A stretch of DNA of 64,000 bases from Nymphaea colorata (taxonomy: Eukaryota > Streptophyta > Magnoliopsida > Nymphaeales > Nymphaeaceae). The position numbers and the translations under genes are program-made. The notes under the pieces were generated by a model that had not been told where the DNA came from, made no database searches, and saw only the letters and a list, made by a program, of their open reading frames with translations. Where the stretch lies: assembly GCF_008831285.2 (NCBI RefSeq), contig NC_045146.1, positions 1,576,001-1,640,000 on the forward strand, read 5' to 3'. Each line of letters opens with the position of its first letter. The first letter of the stretch is position 1. Positions 24,201-34,537 of the stretch are shown here, one piece after another.

Positions 24201-27200
24201 TGTGGATCTCTAGCTAGGAATGGTCTGGTGCTAGGGAAATCACTCCATTGTCATGTTTTGGAACTTGGGTATGCGTTGGATCTGTATGTTCTGACTGGGA
24301 CCATGCACATGTATGGGCAGTTAGGTTTTCTAGGGGAAGCAACGAAAGTGTTCGATAATATGCTGCAGAGAGATGTGGCTTCTTGGACTAGCCTGATCAC
24401 ATGCTACGCACTGCTAATGATTGTTGGGAAGAGGGGTTATTGGCGTTCAACTTTTTGATGGATGATTGTATGAAGTCAAATTCAGCGACATTGGTTTGCG
24501 TCATGGGCTGTTGTGCTCAGCTGGGTGTGTTGGACCAGGCACGATGTTTGCACTCGGTTTTGGAGAAATTGAGCATCAAATTTGATGTCTTTGTTGGCAA
24601 TTCTCTTGTTGATTTGTATGTGAAATGTGGGAGGATAGAGTATGCTCGTCAAGCCTTTGATGAAATGCCCAAGCGAGACTCATTCTGAGCCGGATGCAGT
24701 CACTTTTTTGGCACTCCTTGGTGCCTACAGCCATGCTGGTCTAGTGAATGAGGGTCTGAAATACTTTGCTTGCATGAAAAAAGAACACAAAATTATGCCT
24801 GATGTCAAGCACTATGGCTGCGTGGTTGACCTCTTGAGTAGAGCTGGACTCTTAGACAATGCACTGGACTTCATCAGATCGAGTAAATTGGACTATCTTT
24901 CTACAGGATCAAAACATGTCCAAGCATTAGTTAGATACCTTTTCAGGGCACTCAGAAATTTCTCAACTATCATGTTTTGACAGTTTTGTGTACCTTTTCA
25001 TGCTTCACTTAATTTTATGTTGCTAAATTAATGGTTTTAATTTTAGGTTGTAGGTTTTCTTGACTTGTTTATTTTAGGATTTGAGCTACCATGCATTCTC
25101 ATGTGAACATTTTGTTCTTGTTGTAAACATAAATGTGTTGTTGGTACCTTGTGTGTCTTGTTGTTTTCTGGATGGTAGGGAATACGTGCTGAACATTTTG
25201 TTCTTGTTGTTTTCTGGATAATAGGGAATTCACCCTCAACATTTTGTTCTTATTGTTTTCTGGATGGTAGGGAATACACCCTAAACATTTTGTTGTTTTG
25301 GAAGATCATCATCCAATTTCTTCCCTAGTCAGATTTGGAGAGGAGAAGACAAAAAAAAAACAATATTTACCACGTTAAATTCTTCTTGTGCATCAAACAG
25401 GGTTAAATTTACCACATTAAATTTTTCATGTGCATCAAACAGGGTTAAATTTACCGCGTTACATTTCACCAGCCCATCAAACAGGGCCTGAGATTGGAAG
25501 AGGGAGAAATTTCATCCTGTAAATTTTTTCAGAAAAATTTACCATGGTAAATTTACCGCGTTAAATTTCACCCGCTCATCAACGGGCCCTTAGTTAAATA
25601 AGGGAGAACACTAAAAAGCTTACCTGCATCACCAATCACATGGGTTGTAGCACCAGAATCCACATACCATTGCCCATCCTCATTTTGCTTGAGATTGACT
25701 TTAGACAGAGCTGTCATTAAAATTTGCTGCACATCAGGAGAAATGTTTGACGCTGCAAGCGTGTTCGATGCAGTCGACCCTGCTGGCTTATTGTCACGCC
25801 TGACCTGTTTTTCCTTGTTTTGAGGATTATGCCAACATTTTGACTTCACATGTCCTTTCTTATTGCAATAGAAACAAGTATGTATTCTTCGTGGTACATT
25901 TGTTTGTGCATTTGTGTTAGGTGTAGGAAGAGTACATTTCCCCATCCCCGCCTGCGAGTTCGAAACTCTTGGACGACTACCATGCAAAGCATGGGCTCCA
26001 GTGACCAATACATTGTGACTGCTAGAATGCACTAATTCTTGTCGCTGTACACGACTCACTTCATGTTGAATCAATTTCGCTTTCATATCTTCAAAAGATG
26101 GAAGAACAGGCAATACTTCTAAAGCAGTGCATAAAACGTCAAATTCAGACCCCAATCCACTCAAAGCCTGTTGTACCTTGTCCTTGTCGCTGACTGGGTG
26201 CCATATGATTGCAAGTTGGTCGCTGATATTTCTGATTTCATGTATGTACTCCAAGATTGAACGTGTTCCGCGTTTGATATCCTGAAATTGCCTCTTGAGT
26301 TGTGGAAATCTAGCTTTTGATACTTGAGAATATGTGGTAGCGAGAACATTCCACAACTCAAGTGCTGAAAGATCATCATCAATGCCCGCCAAAACTTCCT
26401 CTGATAGTGTAGAGGTAATATAGGCAACAAGAGATTGATCATGTGCCATCCACGTCTCATATTCGGGATTGACTTCTGCAACGGTTTCTTGAACTTGCCC
26501 TGCAACATTCTTCACCTCTCGCATGACCTACTCAGGTGGCGCAGGTATAGTGCCATTGAGATGTCCATAGAGACGATGACTCTTGATGAACGGGACTATT
26601 TGACGTTTCCATGTCAAGTAGTTGGTATGGTTTAGCTTTTGTGAGATGAGTTGAGAGAGGAAATTGGACGACTAGATGTTGGAATTTCGATTGCGATCCA
26701 TACTTGCAGCAATCAGGAAGTTGGAGATTAAGGCCCACGACAGAGATTAAGGCAGAAATTTGGGAATTGGGGCAAAAAGTTGGGGTTGAAATTTGGGGAT
26801 TAGGGTAGAAAGTTGGAGATTAAGGCCCACGACAGAGATTAGGGCAGACGCCAGGTATTAGGGCAGAAATTTGGGATTAAGGCAGATGGCAAAAATTAGG
26901 GTTAGGGCAGATATTTGAGGATTAAGGCAGATGGCAAAAATTAGGGTTAGGGCAGATATTTGAGGATTAAGGCAAAAAACAAAAGATTAGGGTAGAAATT
27001 ATAGATTCTTACCGAACATTCTCAATGGCAAAACCCGCTCTGATACCATGTAAGATTTTGATATCTAATGCCAAACCACCGGATGAAGTTAGATGCAAGA
27101 GGAGAAGAAGAGGAATGTGCTGCACATACAAGAGAGAGAGAGAGAGAGAAGAAAGAGAGCAACAACCCTAACGTCTGCCTCTTGATGTCATTATATACTG

Positions 27201-30200
27201 ATTTGGTATACAATAAAGTACACAAAACAATGTTAAAAAATACAAGTATGCCACCGCCCATTATGATTGGGCGTGTGGAGAAGATGGGTTGGGTCTGGTT
27301 GACCCGATCCAAATCGTACAATCTTTAAGAGAGAGAGCCATGTTTACGGCTACTGTGAAACCAAAAATTAAAATAAATTGTAAATATTAAAAAAAGAAAA
27401 GCAAAAAGGTCAACAGCTAATTTCTTTGAGCAAGTTTTCTAGTTGGTCAGGAACTATTTCAGCTGGAAATGGTTGCCATAAACTGTTAGTTATCTACAAC
27501 TTGCGACTAGGCCAAGTCCAACAAGATTAGGATGAGTCTGACTGAGTTAATGATGGCCCCAAGTCCAGCCACTGGGTTGACCCAATAGAAGGGTAGTCTA
27601 ATCTTATGAGTGAGAGAGTCAAGGGACAAGTTTATAAACATTGATCTCCATAGTAAAGTATTTCATATTATATTTTTAACTATTCATTGCCTTTCAATCC
27701 TAATATTTTGCAACTCTGTCTACACCCCCTTTTGTTGTTGAAATCTTCATTAAGGGAATGGACACTTATTAGTTATCAGATTGAAGTTTAATTGATGAAC
27801 CTCCATCTTTAGTATTGGTATTCTGTAACTGATATTGGTTTGCCAATATTATCAGATTTTACTCTAGAGAGGATGCTGAAGATGCTGTCAAATATATAAG
27901 TGGAACAATCCTTGATGACCGCCCCATACGTGTTGATTTTGACTGGGGTTTCCAGGAGGGAAGGCAATGGGGCCGTGGACGAAGTGGTGGTCAGGTTGTA
28001 TGTGCTGCTTCTTGTTTAATGTGGAATTAGGAATTTGATTAACAGTCTCTTATGCTTCTGATCTTTTTCAAACAGGTTCGAGATGAATATCGTACTGATT
28101 ATGATCCAGATATCCTTTCCAGATAGTTAATTTTACTTGCATATTTGTCCATGCCACATGATTGTTTTGGCTTTGATTTGATGTGTAACTGTGCATTGCA
28201 TTTGTGTCCAAATTATCTAGTTTTTCACATGTTTCTAAACAGTGCCTTTGTTCTACTAGGCAGTCAAATGTGTATCATGAAAATTAAAAGAAAATGATGC
28301 ATGCTATTGTTACTCAGAGTTTCAAGCTGTTGTACCTGTTTTCATGGGTGGAGATGGATTTTGTTTGAGCGTGCTTTCCATGCTAGTGGCTGGTGATTGG
28401 TAGTGTAGCTTTTCTTTTATCAGTTGTTATGTCGACATTTATCTTTTTGAGGTTTCCTATCAACTTATGGTTGTTAGTCTAATTTGGTGTGTTTTTCACC
28501 ATCATCCTCATCAAGATAAGCTTTTCCTTTAGAATTAAATCTTGTAGTTTAGATGGACATGGATGTTAAGTTCTTCAATATTGTTCCTCGACATGTTTGT
28601 TTGTAAACCTTCAGTTGTGAATGTCTGGCTGCATTATCTTACATGGCAATCTTTGTTTGTAAAAATTACTGAAAATGCGAGTTGCTATAACTACTGCTCT
28701 GCTCTCAGACAGGAGATTTTTTAAATTGGCTTGGCTTTTTCCTTTTGGAAGTAAGTGCTGCTACAATGAACTTAATTTTCAAAATAGCAGTTAAGTTTGT
28801 GAGGAAATGCTTCCTTAACGAGCATAACGCAGAGGAGGATACGGTAAATTAGTCCAGAGGGAGTTGGAAGCACAAAGGCAGCTGGTGGATTATGGCGTAG
28901 GATCTTTAGGGGCCTTCCAACCTGTTCTTTCTGCACCATGTAAGTGCTTTAAGCACTTTGATTGTCTGTCCATGCTATAAATTAGAATATGTGTTGCAGG
29001 ATTTTAAGTTCTAATTTCTTTACATGCTATAAACTGCTTCATCCTAAAAGTTCTAATTTCTTTACATGCTGGGTAATTTTTAGTTTCCAATATATGTTCT
29101 TACTTTGCTCAACATAAATGATATTTTACTTCTATTTAAAAATTGGATGCTCAGTGAGATTACTTTCCCAAATTCCTAGTTTCTTAATTCTCTTTCCATC
29201 ATGGTGAAGACGATTATTTACTTTTTATTGAAGTCATGATGTTGTTATGTAGGAGAGAAGGAGAGAAAAGAAAAGATAATTTAGTATAGTTCTGCAATGG
29301 GAGTGTTAGGGTATACCTTCTAGGTGAAATAAATTTTGGAACGAATTCAAATTTTAATTCCAACCTAAGGAGAAAGCTTTTATATATTTTTGTAAATATA
29401 TCTTTTGAAAATATAGTATTTTTATTGGTTAATACTTAATACCGTTGTTACTCTTTTGTTAGCAGTATGGATATAGTTTAGCAATTCTCTCTTCTCTCTC
29501 TCTCTCTTTCTCTCTTTCTCTCTCTCTCTGTGTGTGGGTGTGTGTGACAGAGGCAATGGATGCATAAATTTGGATGTCTGCATGTGTCTTTTTGGATTTC
29601 CACTAACGAAGCACTGTTTATGTCCCAGATGGTAGGCAAGGTGGAGGTCAAGGTCATGGGAGTTCTTATCGACATGGTAGAGGTATAGCATTTGATGGAT
29701 GGTTCTTTTGTTTATGCTGTCATATTCTTAATATGATATTTTCTTGGTTGATGTATAAAACATTTTTGTTGCTGTACTTTACCTGTAACCAAATGCCTTA
29801 AAAGTTTTTAGCATCACTAGCATCAAATTTGTTGATAGATTAGGATTTCCTTTTTATTTGTTTCATTTCTTGTGATGCAAGTATTACCAAATGTATGGAG
29901 GGAGCCTACTGTGTCCCATTTTGCCAACTGAACTTGGTATTTGTTACTCAGGAACTTTCAGTACTTAGACCTTGCGTGCGGTCTATTGAAACTGCCCAAG
30001 TCTCCACTATTATGTTGATTCCTTGTAGAATTAGCTACTATACCAGTCAGAACGCCCATGACATTTTTTTTGTTGGAGTTAGCGGGCTAGTTGACCCTGC
30101 TATTGCTCTCATTCACATGTCAAGTCTGCTCCATCTAAGGGAGCTTAAAACACATCAACAGCTGTGACATTAATCCTGAGCTTGTTGTTCCTTGAGAGGC

Positions 30201-31363
30201 TGCCTTCTTTTAAACCCTAATGCAATCCATCAATCTGGTTTAAGCCTTTTAGGCCTTAGTGCTACCTGATTGGGTCGCTGGGAGCATAAGGTATTTCCAT
30301 CTTTGTCTCACCTAAGAGCAAGGAAGTAATAAATATATGGTATATCATCATTCACCAAGCAATCACGTTCTTGCCTTGTAGGTGTCACATCTATCGAAAA
30401 TGTGGTTCCTTACAGGCCTTAAGACAATTCCATTCCTAGTTAGAGTTCTGACTCAAAATATCTGAACATTGCTTATGAAAAAGAAGACCCGCTTGTCATC
30501 ATGACTGATAAATCTGTGAACTTTTGCTTTTCTGGAGAATCTGTCCTCTATTCTCCAATGAAAATGGCAAATATGTCAAAAAGCAAATCAAACGAATAGC
30601 AAGGCTTTTGTTTCCAGGCAACATGTAAGAGTCACATTCATACACCATGTTAACTCATCAATGAAATGATATTTTATAAGTAAATTTACCCTCCTTGATG
30701 GCATCATAATGTCCATCATGATCATTCACTGGTGTTGGATCTGCAATCATGTTTACTTCATCCATCCTTCTGATTGTCTGCTCATAATCTGCTATTTGTT
30801 ATTTTTCTTATCAGACTATGGCCGCAAGAGGCACAGAGAAGATGATAGACCAGCTTCAGAAATGTCGAGGAGAAATTCAGATCAGGAACCAAGACCGGTA
30901 TGTGCCATTGTCTGAAATGTTGATATCTTAATTCAACCTAGGGTAAAGAGTTGGTGGCCTATCAGGATTTACATGTATTACAAAGGAGCTGCTTCATCTC
31001 CAATAGAAAATTTGACTCGTTGAACTGAATGGGTTGAGTGGAGACTCTTGTTTCATGGACAAGCAATTTGGAACCCATGCAACATAAACGATCAGCATTC
31101 ATTTAAGGTGTTAGTGAGAATGCCATCCGGCTTTTCCATTGCGACAAATACATTCCACGATAAATAAAGGCTGCAGTTTTAGGCTTCTCTGGACAAGCGC
31201 AGGACTAGTATTATGGGGAATATTTTTTAAGGTTTCGCTTAGTTCTCTCTTGTTTGTACCATTTCTAACGGGGACCTCTTCTCAAATTATGCAGGAGAAA
31301 AATCCACGTTTCCGTGAAAGTGGCGACTCTGATGAAGATGATGATGACCATGGAAGGCGGTAG
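18262..31363 (+). CDS. CBP20: Nuclear cap-binding protein subunit 2 (small subunit)
   Basis: Eight coding exons: 18262-18279, 18964-19187, 27856-27994, 28076-28109, 28829-28939, 29629-29682, 30815-30897 and 31295-31363, in consistent phase, giving 243 aa. CBP20 binds the m7G cap of nuclear RNA as a heterodimer with CBP80 and acts in splicing, microRNA processing and export. One RRM is visible: RNP2 TIYIGNM (about 35-41) and RNP1 CGFCFVIF (about 75-82). The cap-stacking tyrosines match Tyr14 (LSAYRDRRF) and Tyr37 (IYIGN), the equivalents of human Tyr20 and Tyr43. The conserved [20 protein letters not shown] and [17 protein letters not shown] follow. The plant-type tail holds a Gly-rich stretch, a basic GRKRHRED likely nuclear signal and an acidic end ([11 protein letters not shown]). 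The start has good context (GCCGATGGC). Coding intron 2 is 8.7 kb because of a nested Copia element; coding intron 4 is U12-type. The coding sequence itself looks intact. Confidence 0.97.
20306..20587 (-). repeat. 3' LTR of the Copia element
   Basis: 282 bp, beginning TGTAAGATTTTG and ending CTTTAACA on the plus strand. It contains a (GA)n tract and is the partner of 27049-27330. Confidence 0.95.
20655..21042. repeat. 193-bp direct duplication at the RNase H end of the Copia element
   Basis: The sequence from CATGTAAGCCATTTAG at 20655 to GATTGAGCA at 20849 is repeated at 20848-21042 with no difference that I see. Because 193 is not a multiple of three, it disrupts the C-terminal frame. Confidence 0.93.
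20826..23332 (-). pseudogene. Copia pol remnants: integrase, reverse transcriptase, RNase H
   Basis: Integrase core fragments are at 23099-23332 ([20 protein letters not shown]) and 22199-23095 ([13 protein letters not shown]). Reverse transcriptase follows at about 21883-22245 and 20826-22151 ([30 protein letters not shown]), then RNase H ([24 protein letters not shown]). The frame is broken between 23099 and 23095, near 21900-22150, and at the 3' end, where a 193-bp duplication shifts it. The region joining protease to integrase lacks the zinc-binding pre-integrase segment; the frame passes from VSKL directly to sequence near the integrase core. Confidence 0.9.
24093..24980 (+). pseudogene. 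Captured pentatricopeptide-repeat (PPR) gene pieces
   Basis: Three overlapping frames carry PPR-type sequence. About 24102-24450 has [36 protein letters not shown] and [17 protein letters not shown]. About 24440-24688 has [20 protein letters not shown]. About 24660-24980 has [39 protein letters not shown]. The pattern is that of a PLS-class organellar PPR protein. Frame breaks near 24420 and 24680, with repeat units missing between pieces, show that it is not a working gene. It lies wholly inside the Harbinger-like element, so capture by the transposon is the simplest explanation. Confidence 0.85.
25155..25480. repeat. Subterminal tandem repeats of the Harbinger-like element
   Basis: Two arrays. 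About 25183-25295 has three imperfect units containing ACATTTTGTTCTTGTTGTTT and CTGGATGGTAGGGAAT. About 25367-25470 has three units containing GTGCATCAAACAGGGTTAAA and TTTACCACGTTAAA. The second array is built from the same words as the terminal inverted repeat. Confidence 0.8.
25568..26524 (-). pseudogene. Copia gag and start of protease, degenerate
   Basis: An open frame of 318 codons contains the Copia-type gag core ([22 protein letters not shown]-like), a CCHC zinc knuckle ([14 protein letters not shown]) and the protease active-site motif [11 protein letters not shown]. Upstream in the same frame, an in-frame TAG separates it from the true gag start ([17 protein letters not shown]), and another stop follows the first few codons, so the protein can no longer be made whole. 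The downstream end runs straight into the nested Harbinger-like element at 25589. Confidence 0.9.
26735..27000 (-). repeat. Degenerate short tandem repeats in the Copia leader
   Basis: Between the primer-binding site and gag, words such as GATTAAGGCAGA, GATTAGGGCAGA and AATTAGGGTTAGGGCAGATAT recur every 15-45 bases. At least two long units repeat exactly (GGCAGATGGCAAAAATTAGG near 26881 and 26928). The TTAGGG words are not a telomeric array. Confidence 0.8.
27037..27048 (-). other. Copia primer-binding site (initiator Met tRNA)
   Basis: The complement reads TGGTATCAGAGC, directly next to the 5' LTR. This is the standard plant Copia primer-binding site complementary to the 3' end of initiator-methionine tRNA. 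Confidence 0.93.
27049..27330 (-). repeat. 5' LTR of the Copia element
   Basis: 282 bp, collinear with 20306-20587 without gaps and about 95% identical by eye. Its outer terminal dinucleotide is mutated (GA instead of CA on the plus strand). Confidence 0.95.
28110..28828 (+). other. AT-AC U12-type (minor spliceosome) intron of CBP20
   Basis: The 5' splice site is ATATCCTTTCC directly after exon GATCCAG. The branch site TTCCTTAAC is at 28811-28819. The intron ends in AC at 28827-28828, ten bases after the likely branch adenosine (28818). All three match the U12 consensus. Joining the exons here is the only way to restore DPGRGGYGK, which is conserved in CBP20. From memory, a U12 intron in plant CBP20 has been described before, so its presence is expected; the sequence alone shows it clearly. 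Confidence 0.95.
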
Positions 31364-32424
31364 ATTTTTCTGCGTCTGCCAGAAAAAAAATGCTTTATTA
31401 GACCAAATTGTTGTAAAGCAATGCAACAATATGTTCGCAGGATGACAATACCTCTAGTGAAAGCTTATTCAGCTCTTACATTCTGCTCCTCACTCTCTGA
31501 AACTGTTTGCTGAAACAAAATCTTTAGCATGTTGGTTGTGTTGCTGCTGTATTGGCGGTGCCTTCTTGATTCTTCCTGTTAAATGGAATATGACGGGGAC
31601 GATAAAGGCCAATTTTTTTGTGTTTAATCTAAAGGTGGATAAAGCTCGGAGTTTTAATTTTAGTCCATATCTTCTTTTCTTCCTTTGACAAATCATTGGA
31701 GATGATTGATGACCGTGGAGTGGGAAATCCAAGTGAGAGATACCATGGCATCTGTGTTAGATATACATCCAGTGCTGTTGAAGAGAGGAAGTCTCGAGTC
31801 ATTATCTTTTTATACCTAGAGCACTCCAACCATAATGCGCAGTTCATGAATCTATTGTCCCAGAATAGAGTGGAATCTATTTTTCTCGCTCCCGTTAAAT
31901 ATATTAGGCTTTTCAAATGTTGTTGGTTGTGAATCAACCTGTAATGCATCACTACAAAAAGGATAATGGCAAGCCTTACTCAAGCTGTGGTACATGTCCT
32001 ACATTTGAAACTTGCTCTACAGCCTTGAGCCACCACCCGTGGAATGACTGATTGATCGAGATTGAATGGAGGGTCAGACTAAACTGCATTGTCACAATTT
32101 ATGATTTTTCAACAAAAGATGCGTGAAAGATCTGACATGAGAATGACAGGCTTGAAGGCGATGACAGCCCTTACTGTAAAATCAAAGCTATGCGTTAATC
32201 TGTGGCAGAGCAACTTCCAGGATCTACCGACTTAATGCTGCATGTTAATGTTCAGCATAATTTGAAAAAATAAATAAAGAAAGAAAAAGCACATATAAAA
32301 GAAAAGAAATAAATGTTCATTAATTCGTGCATGTGCATGATCTACCACAGAAAACAGAAAGCATCACATCCTTCAGCCCCTTTTGCAAAAGTTTGAAATA
32401 TACCGTCACAAAATAAATGCATTT

Positions 32425-32738
32425 CGCTCGTTGAACGGCTTAATGGTAAGTTGAGTAATGATTGCTTCAAGGGCCATAGTGCAATTAGGCGGGAAAGCGA
32501 TTTACATTCAAGGGGTTCGATGTTCGAATCTCATGATCGTTGTCACACTTCAGTGTATTACTTCTTTGGGCTGCAAATGGTGGTAAGTGCGACAATAAAT
32601 TTGAAGGATGTACTATAGATCCATCCAGAACTCCAGACCTCGAAAGCAAGCGAGAATCTTGGGGGTATAAAGGTATGGTCTTGGGGGTTTTATGGGGAAG
32701 CGGGCTTGCTCCAAGTTAACATTAAAAAAAAAAAAGAG
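32425..32738 (+). mobile_element. Possible tRNA-derived SINE
   Basis: The segment starts with an A-box-like GGCTTAATGGTAAG, has a B-box-like GGTTCGATGTTCGAATC about 70 bases later, and ends in a run of A at about 32727-32738. This arrangement resembles a Pol III-type SINE head and tail. I could not find a clear target duplication, and the spacing is longer than in a true tRNA. Confidence 0.35.
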
Positions 32739-34371
32739 CTAAATAATGATCAACGTTAGCATTCCCGGTGTTATTGTCTCAGTACATCATGGTATGACCA
32801 TTTCAACGGACTTTTGGTTACACTGTAGCCAAGTAAAAGGGGAACAGAGAGTTATTCCATCTACCTTTTGCGCATATTAATCAGTTCGACTTTAATGGTT
32901 CATTGGCAGGATCTTCCTCTGTCAGTCCAATTAACCACAACAAGATACAGATATTCTAGTTCAATATTTTTCTATGAAGAACTTGTCTCTGTTCATTTTC
33001 ACCTTTACGTTGTATACGGCTGAAAAGTTTCAATACCTTCATGCTTGACATCTAACCCCGTAAAACAGAAGCACCATAAAAAGATCAACCATGGAATTAG
33101 GTTTGTAGCCTTTTTGTATGTAAACTGCAGTTGGCTAAGGGATTACTGAGATCTTCTAAACCAAAGAGCAACAATTGAACATGTTTTTTTTCCTTCATTT
33201 CCATTTTCTTTTGGGTGTGTGTGGGAGAGAGAGAGAATCACAACCTTGCTCATGAACATGCCTCTGTGTCGTGTGTGTAGTTGTGCACGCACACAAGCGC
33301 ATTCATTGAGCAACTGCAATTGGGCAGGAAATTATCATGGGTGTGAACAGCTACAAATGCCAACTCATTGCAAGATTTTCCTAAGAAATACACGCGCATA
33401 ATTATGAGAAACATGAATTTGATGCTAGCCTGCTTCTAGACACTTCTGAGTTAATTGCAGTAAAGCAGATATTGATCTTGGAGAAAAGAAATAGAAAGCT
33501 TTCCTCACATAGTCCCTCCAAACCTGGCATTGCCAGCACAATTCAGTGACCCCACAAATTAAAGACATGTCTGGCTGGGCTTTTGATAATGCAATTATAA
33601 ATGAAGCACCACAGGGACAATCTTAACAAGGGAATCCAAGTATCCTGCCTGTTAAACTGTGAGATCACACGCTTAAAGTGATCCTGACATCCAAAACATC
33701 AAGTAATCCCATTGATCTATGCCATATGCAAATGGTGGGACCAACTTAAAAGGCACATCGCCATTCTCAGAGGTTTGATCACTTCCATCTCCAAAATGGA
33801 TTGGATAATGGAGATTTTGGACATTTTCTGAAAAATTGACAGAATATGTGAATCAAGATAACTCTGACTAACCTTATGCAAGGGTGAAGGACAATTTACT
33901 TTTATCAGATAACCTCATCATAATGGTTTTCTGTAAAGTATCATTGCTTTATGGATCATATTGCAGGGTAGTTCCTGCCAGAAGTTGGCTATGTTAGTCC
34001 CATCTTCTTTGCACCATTAATGCATTTTAGTTCTCTTAATAAGAAAGTGTTGAAGTCATGTATGTGGTGAACAGGTGGTGAGTCCCATCCTTGTCATTCT
34101 ATTGTCTGAGCTTTCTCTTAATACTCTGCCCTACAACTATCAAACTGGTTTCATTTGGAACTCATGATCTTTGTTATTAGAAAAACATTTACTACCCCTG
34201 CGTTCAGACTCCCCATTTTTAGAAACTAAGAAATCGACATCAACATATTCTTCTTTATTTTCTTTCCAATCTACGCATCATATTATGCAAGGATTCCATC
34301 CTTTTTCAGCTTATAAACCTAATCCAGTTAGCTGAGAAACATGATTTTGTATTTTTTCCAACTATTTAAGA

Positions 34372-34537
34372 TAGTAGCAGAGCCAGAAATTTGTGGGTGA
34401 GGGGCACTAATATAAGAAATCTTAGAATTTAAGGGCACCAATATGTAACAAACTAAATTATGTGGAGGAAACAATATGTAGATAGAACAAATTATGTGGG
34501 TCAATGCGGGCAACTACCCACACCAAGTCTGCCACTG
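34372..34537. mobile_element. hAT-like MITE, copy D
   Basis: A 166-bp element between ATTTAAGA (34364-34371) and ATTTAGGA (34538-34545), which match at 7 of 8 positions. The left end is TAGTAGCAGAGCCAG and the right end is GTCTGCCACTG, a degraded form of the ends of copies A-C. Confidence 0.55.

Larger units (their letters stand above)
23472..25589. mobile_element. PIF/Harbinger-like TIR element nested in the Copia element, carrying PPR gene pieces
   Basis: The element is flanked by TTA on both sides (23469-23471 and 25590-25592) and interrupts the Copia protease frame. Ends read inward are GGGCCTGTTTGATGGGCTGG at the left and GGGCCCGTTGATGAGCGGG at the right, both followed by GTGAAAT. A 3-bp TTA/TWA duplication and GGGCC-type ends fit PIF/Harbinger (Tourist group). 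It encodes no transposase that I can find; instead it carries a broken PPR-like sequence (24093-24980). The right side has subterminal tandem repeats and an inner inverted copy of the left end (25462-25485, matching 23475-23498 over 24 bases). Confidence 0.85.
20306..27330 (-). mobile_element. Ty1/Copia LTR retrotransposon in CBP20 coding intron 2, degenerate and interrupted
   Basis: Two 282-bp LTRs (20306-20587 and 27049-27330) are bounded by the 5-bp duplication GAGAG (20301-20305 and 27331-27335). The element is on the minus strand, antisense to CBP20. A primer-binding site matching initiator-Met tRNA lies next to the 5' LTR, and a polypurine tract (GAGGGGGGC, complement of 20588-20597) next to the 3' LTR. 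Domain order is gag, protease, integrase, RT, RNase H, so it is Copia rather than Gypsy. Frameshifts, stop codons, an internal deletion and a nested DNA transposon (23472-25589) make it non-autonomous. By eye the LTRs differ at about 13 sites of 282. The outer 5' LTR end reads TC instead of TG. Confidence 0.95.

Noticed and set aside
24102-24980. Functional PPR gene
   Set aside because: At least two frame breaks, missing repeats, no organelle-targeting start, and location wholly inside a transposon.
26881-26960. Interstitial telomere array
   Set aside because: TTAGGG words occur only as part of longer leader repeats of the Copia element and are not in tandem plant-type TTTAGGG units.
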